DNA of 64,000 nt from Candidatus Altimarinota bacterium (GTDB lineage: Bacteria > Patescibacteriota > Gracilibacteria > BD1-5 > UBA6164). Positions 63,260 through 64,000 of this stretch are shown in pieces. The notes beneath the pieces are model-generated. The model was not told the DNA's origin, made no database searches, and saw nothing but the letters and a program-made list of their open reading frames with translations. The stretch lies in the NCBI GenBank assembly GCA_028691535.1, contig JAQUZB010000002.1:124001-188000 (forward strand). Reading direction: 5' to 3'. Every line of letters begins with the position of its first letter. The first letter of the stretch is position 1. The position numbers were made by a program, and so were the translations under genes.

Positions 63260-63580
63260 ATGAAAGTAAAAATATATTGAAGTGAAGAAAATACAAATGA
63301 ACTAAATACAAAAGTTGTTAATGCATTAGAAGAACTTGGATTATCAGATTTTATAAGTATAGAACTTACAAATGATGAAACACTAAAAACTGAATTAAAT
63401 ATAAAAAGTGAACCTGCATTAATTGTTGAAGAAGAATCTATTGATTTTAGAGATACAATTTTTGAAGGAATAATTCCAAGTGATGAAGAGATTAAAGCTA
63501 TGTTTATAAGTATAATTGGTGGTGGTGAAACAGGTTCTAGTTGTGCTCCTGGTGGTTGTGGAAGCTGATGTTCTTGTTAA
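63260..63580 (+). CDS. Thioredoxin-fold protein lacking the CxxC site, with Cys-rich tail
   Basis: 106 residues. The fold resembles thioredoxin_3 (redox-active disulfide 2-like): VKIYGSEENTNELNTKVVNA, EPALIVEEE (with the cis-Pro analogue) and GIIPSDEEIKAMF. The usual CxxC after the first strand is replaced by SEENTN. Instead the C-terminus carries SSCAPGGCGSGCSC, four cysteines in 12 residues. Inferred: metal (Fe, Cu or Zn) binding or a displaced redox centre. The last TGA codes the glycine inside the cysteine cluster. Confidence 0.7.
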
Positions 63581-63581
63581 A

Positions 63582-63632
63582 AAAACACACAATAAAAAAA
63601 ATCCTTAAAGGATTTTTTTTATTGTGTGTTTT
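63582..63632. terminator. 25-bp perfect bidirectional terminator
   Basis: 63582-63606 pairs with 63608-63632 without mismatch. The upstream TAA ends two bases before the stem and the convergent gene's TAA (63619-63621) lies in the 3' arm. Confidence 0.9.
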
Positions 63633-64000
63633 CAGTAGAAGAATCTATTACTGGTTCTTCAGTAGTTACATTTCCCTTTCTAATTATAGTAAAGTAATTT
63701 GTAAATACTAATTTTCAAGCAGAGAAATATTTTACTTCATATACATTTGTTCAATCAGCTAAATTATTATACTCAACATCTGCATGATATCTCCAAGTAG
63801 AACCATTAAATGATCATAGTTCAAAATCATTAACAGTAACCTTATCTATTCATTCAGCATTAACTTTTCATTTTATTGTAATGAAGTTTTCATTTGAAGT
63901 ATAAGTATTAGTTGTTGTTGGCGCTGTAAATGTAAAATCAGATCCATCTGCAGAAAAAGTTTGAACTTTAAATCAATTAGTTGTACTTCAACTTGTAGAA
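63619..64000 (-). CDS. C-terminal part of a surface/exported protein (5' end beyond window)
   Basis: 126 codons are inside the window, ending in TAA within a terminator arm. The visible part is Thr/Ser/Asn-rich and beta-patterned, with TAPTTTNTYTSNENFITIKG, VTVNDFELGSFNGSTWRYHA and a late YEVKYFSAGKLVFTN. This is Ig-like or cadherin-like in style and comparable with repeated modules of secreted cell-surface proteins. A Thr/Ser/Glu tail follows. The full function cannot be judged from this fragment. Confidence 0.65.

Noticed and set aside
1-64000. Apparent pseudogenisation: most genes are split into short ORFs by TGA.
   Set aside because: All in-frame TGA codons fall at glycine positions in recognisable motifs, the frames never shift, and genes end cleanly in TAA or TAG. 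This is recoding, not decay.
1-64000. UGA as tryptophan (table 4) or selenocysteine.
   Set aside because: TGG is used normally for Trp (for example in SSB and MurA). TGA sits at P-loop and zinc-motif glycines, and its frequency is far too high for selenocysteine.

Overview
The window reads coherently only if UGA is decoded as glycine (translation table 25) with TAA and TAG as the only stops. Under that code almost the whole window resolves into about 69 intact protein genes. Under the standard code nearly all of them would appear broken. The P-loop glycines of MiaA, the CxxCxGxG glycines of DnaJ and the G boxes of an HATPase protein are all written TGA. Together with strong AT-richness, many small single-domain proteins and a large type IV pilus inventory, this points to the candidate phyla Absconditabacteria (SR1) or Gracilibacteria (BD1-5). 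I cannot choose between the two from this window. No rRNA, phage, transposase or CRISPR array was seen, and no stretch over 300 bases lacks a gene.

Layout. 1-5.1 kb: a membrane protein with an AAA+ ATPase, a SanA/YdcF-like protein with a tiny membrane partner, and miaA. 5.2-7.5 kb: tRNA-Thr, tRNA-Tyr and tRNA-Leu with a repeated structured spacer element, then bL31, an L10-type leader with attenuator, rplJ and rplL. 7.6-12.8 kb: a predicted flavinylated lipoprotein with its ApbE transferase, a DUF4153 membrane protein, and elongation factor P facing an EarP-like EF-P arginine rhamnosyltransferase. 12.9-23 kb: an OLD-family nuclease, an exported metalloprotease-like protein, tRNA-Lys, truB-lepB and a 1677-residue PKD-domain surface protein with four cytoplasmic PDWLK motifs. 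23.2-31.7 kb: ssb, dnaJ, a phospholipase D-like protein, a large exported unknown protein, and a two-gene 2-oxoacid:ferredoxin oxidoreductase. 31.7-49.6 kb: rsmI, two pilin-like genes, a PriA C-terminal-half protein, dnaN, an FtsA-like protein, an ABC ATPase, two repeat proteins, frr, bL33, yebC, a U32 protein, bS21, rbfA, an FtsQ-like protein, an anti-sigma-type ATPase and HU. 49.7-57.8 kb: a type IV pilus region (pilN, pilO, pilC, four minor pilins, a VirB2-like small protein) plus a pilin fused to a seven-blade propeller. 57.9-64 kb: a PrsW-like protease, murA, a PP2C-like membrane protein, bL25, a thioredoxin-fold protein and the end of another surface protein.

How it fits together. The cell looks small, surface-oriented and probably fermentative (ferredoxin-linked oxoacid oxidation, external flavin chemistry), with pili and large adhesins as its main investment. 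The most unusual content is (i) a family of pilin-like proteins that share one N-terminal chassis ending at a common LPY junction but carry different C-terminal payloads, and (ii) the EF-P Arg32/EarP pair. Many genes end inside hairpin terminators, some shared by convergent genes, so intergenic space is tightly used.
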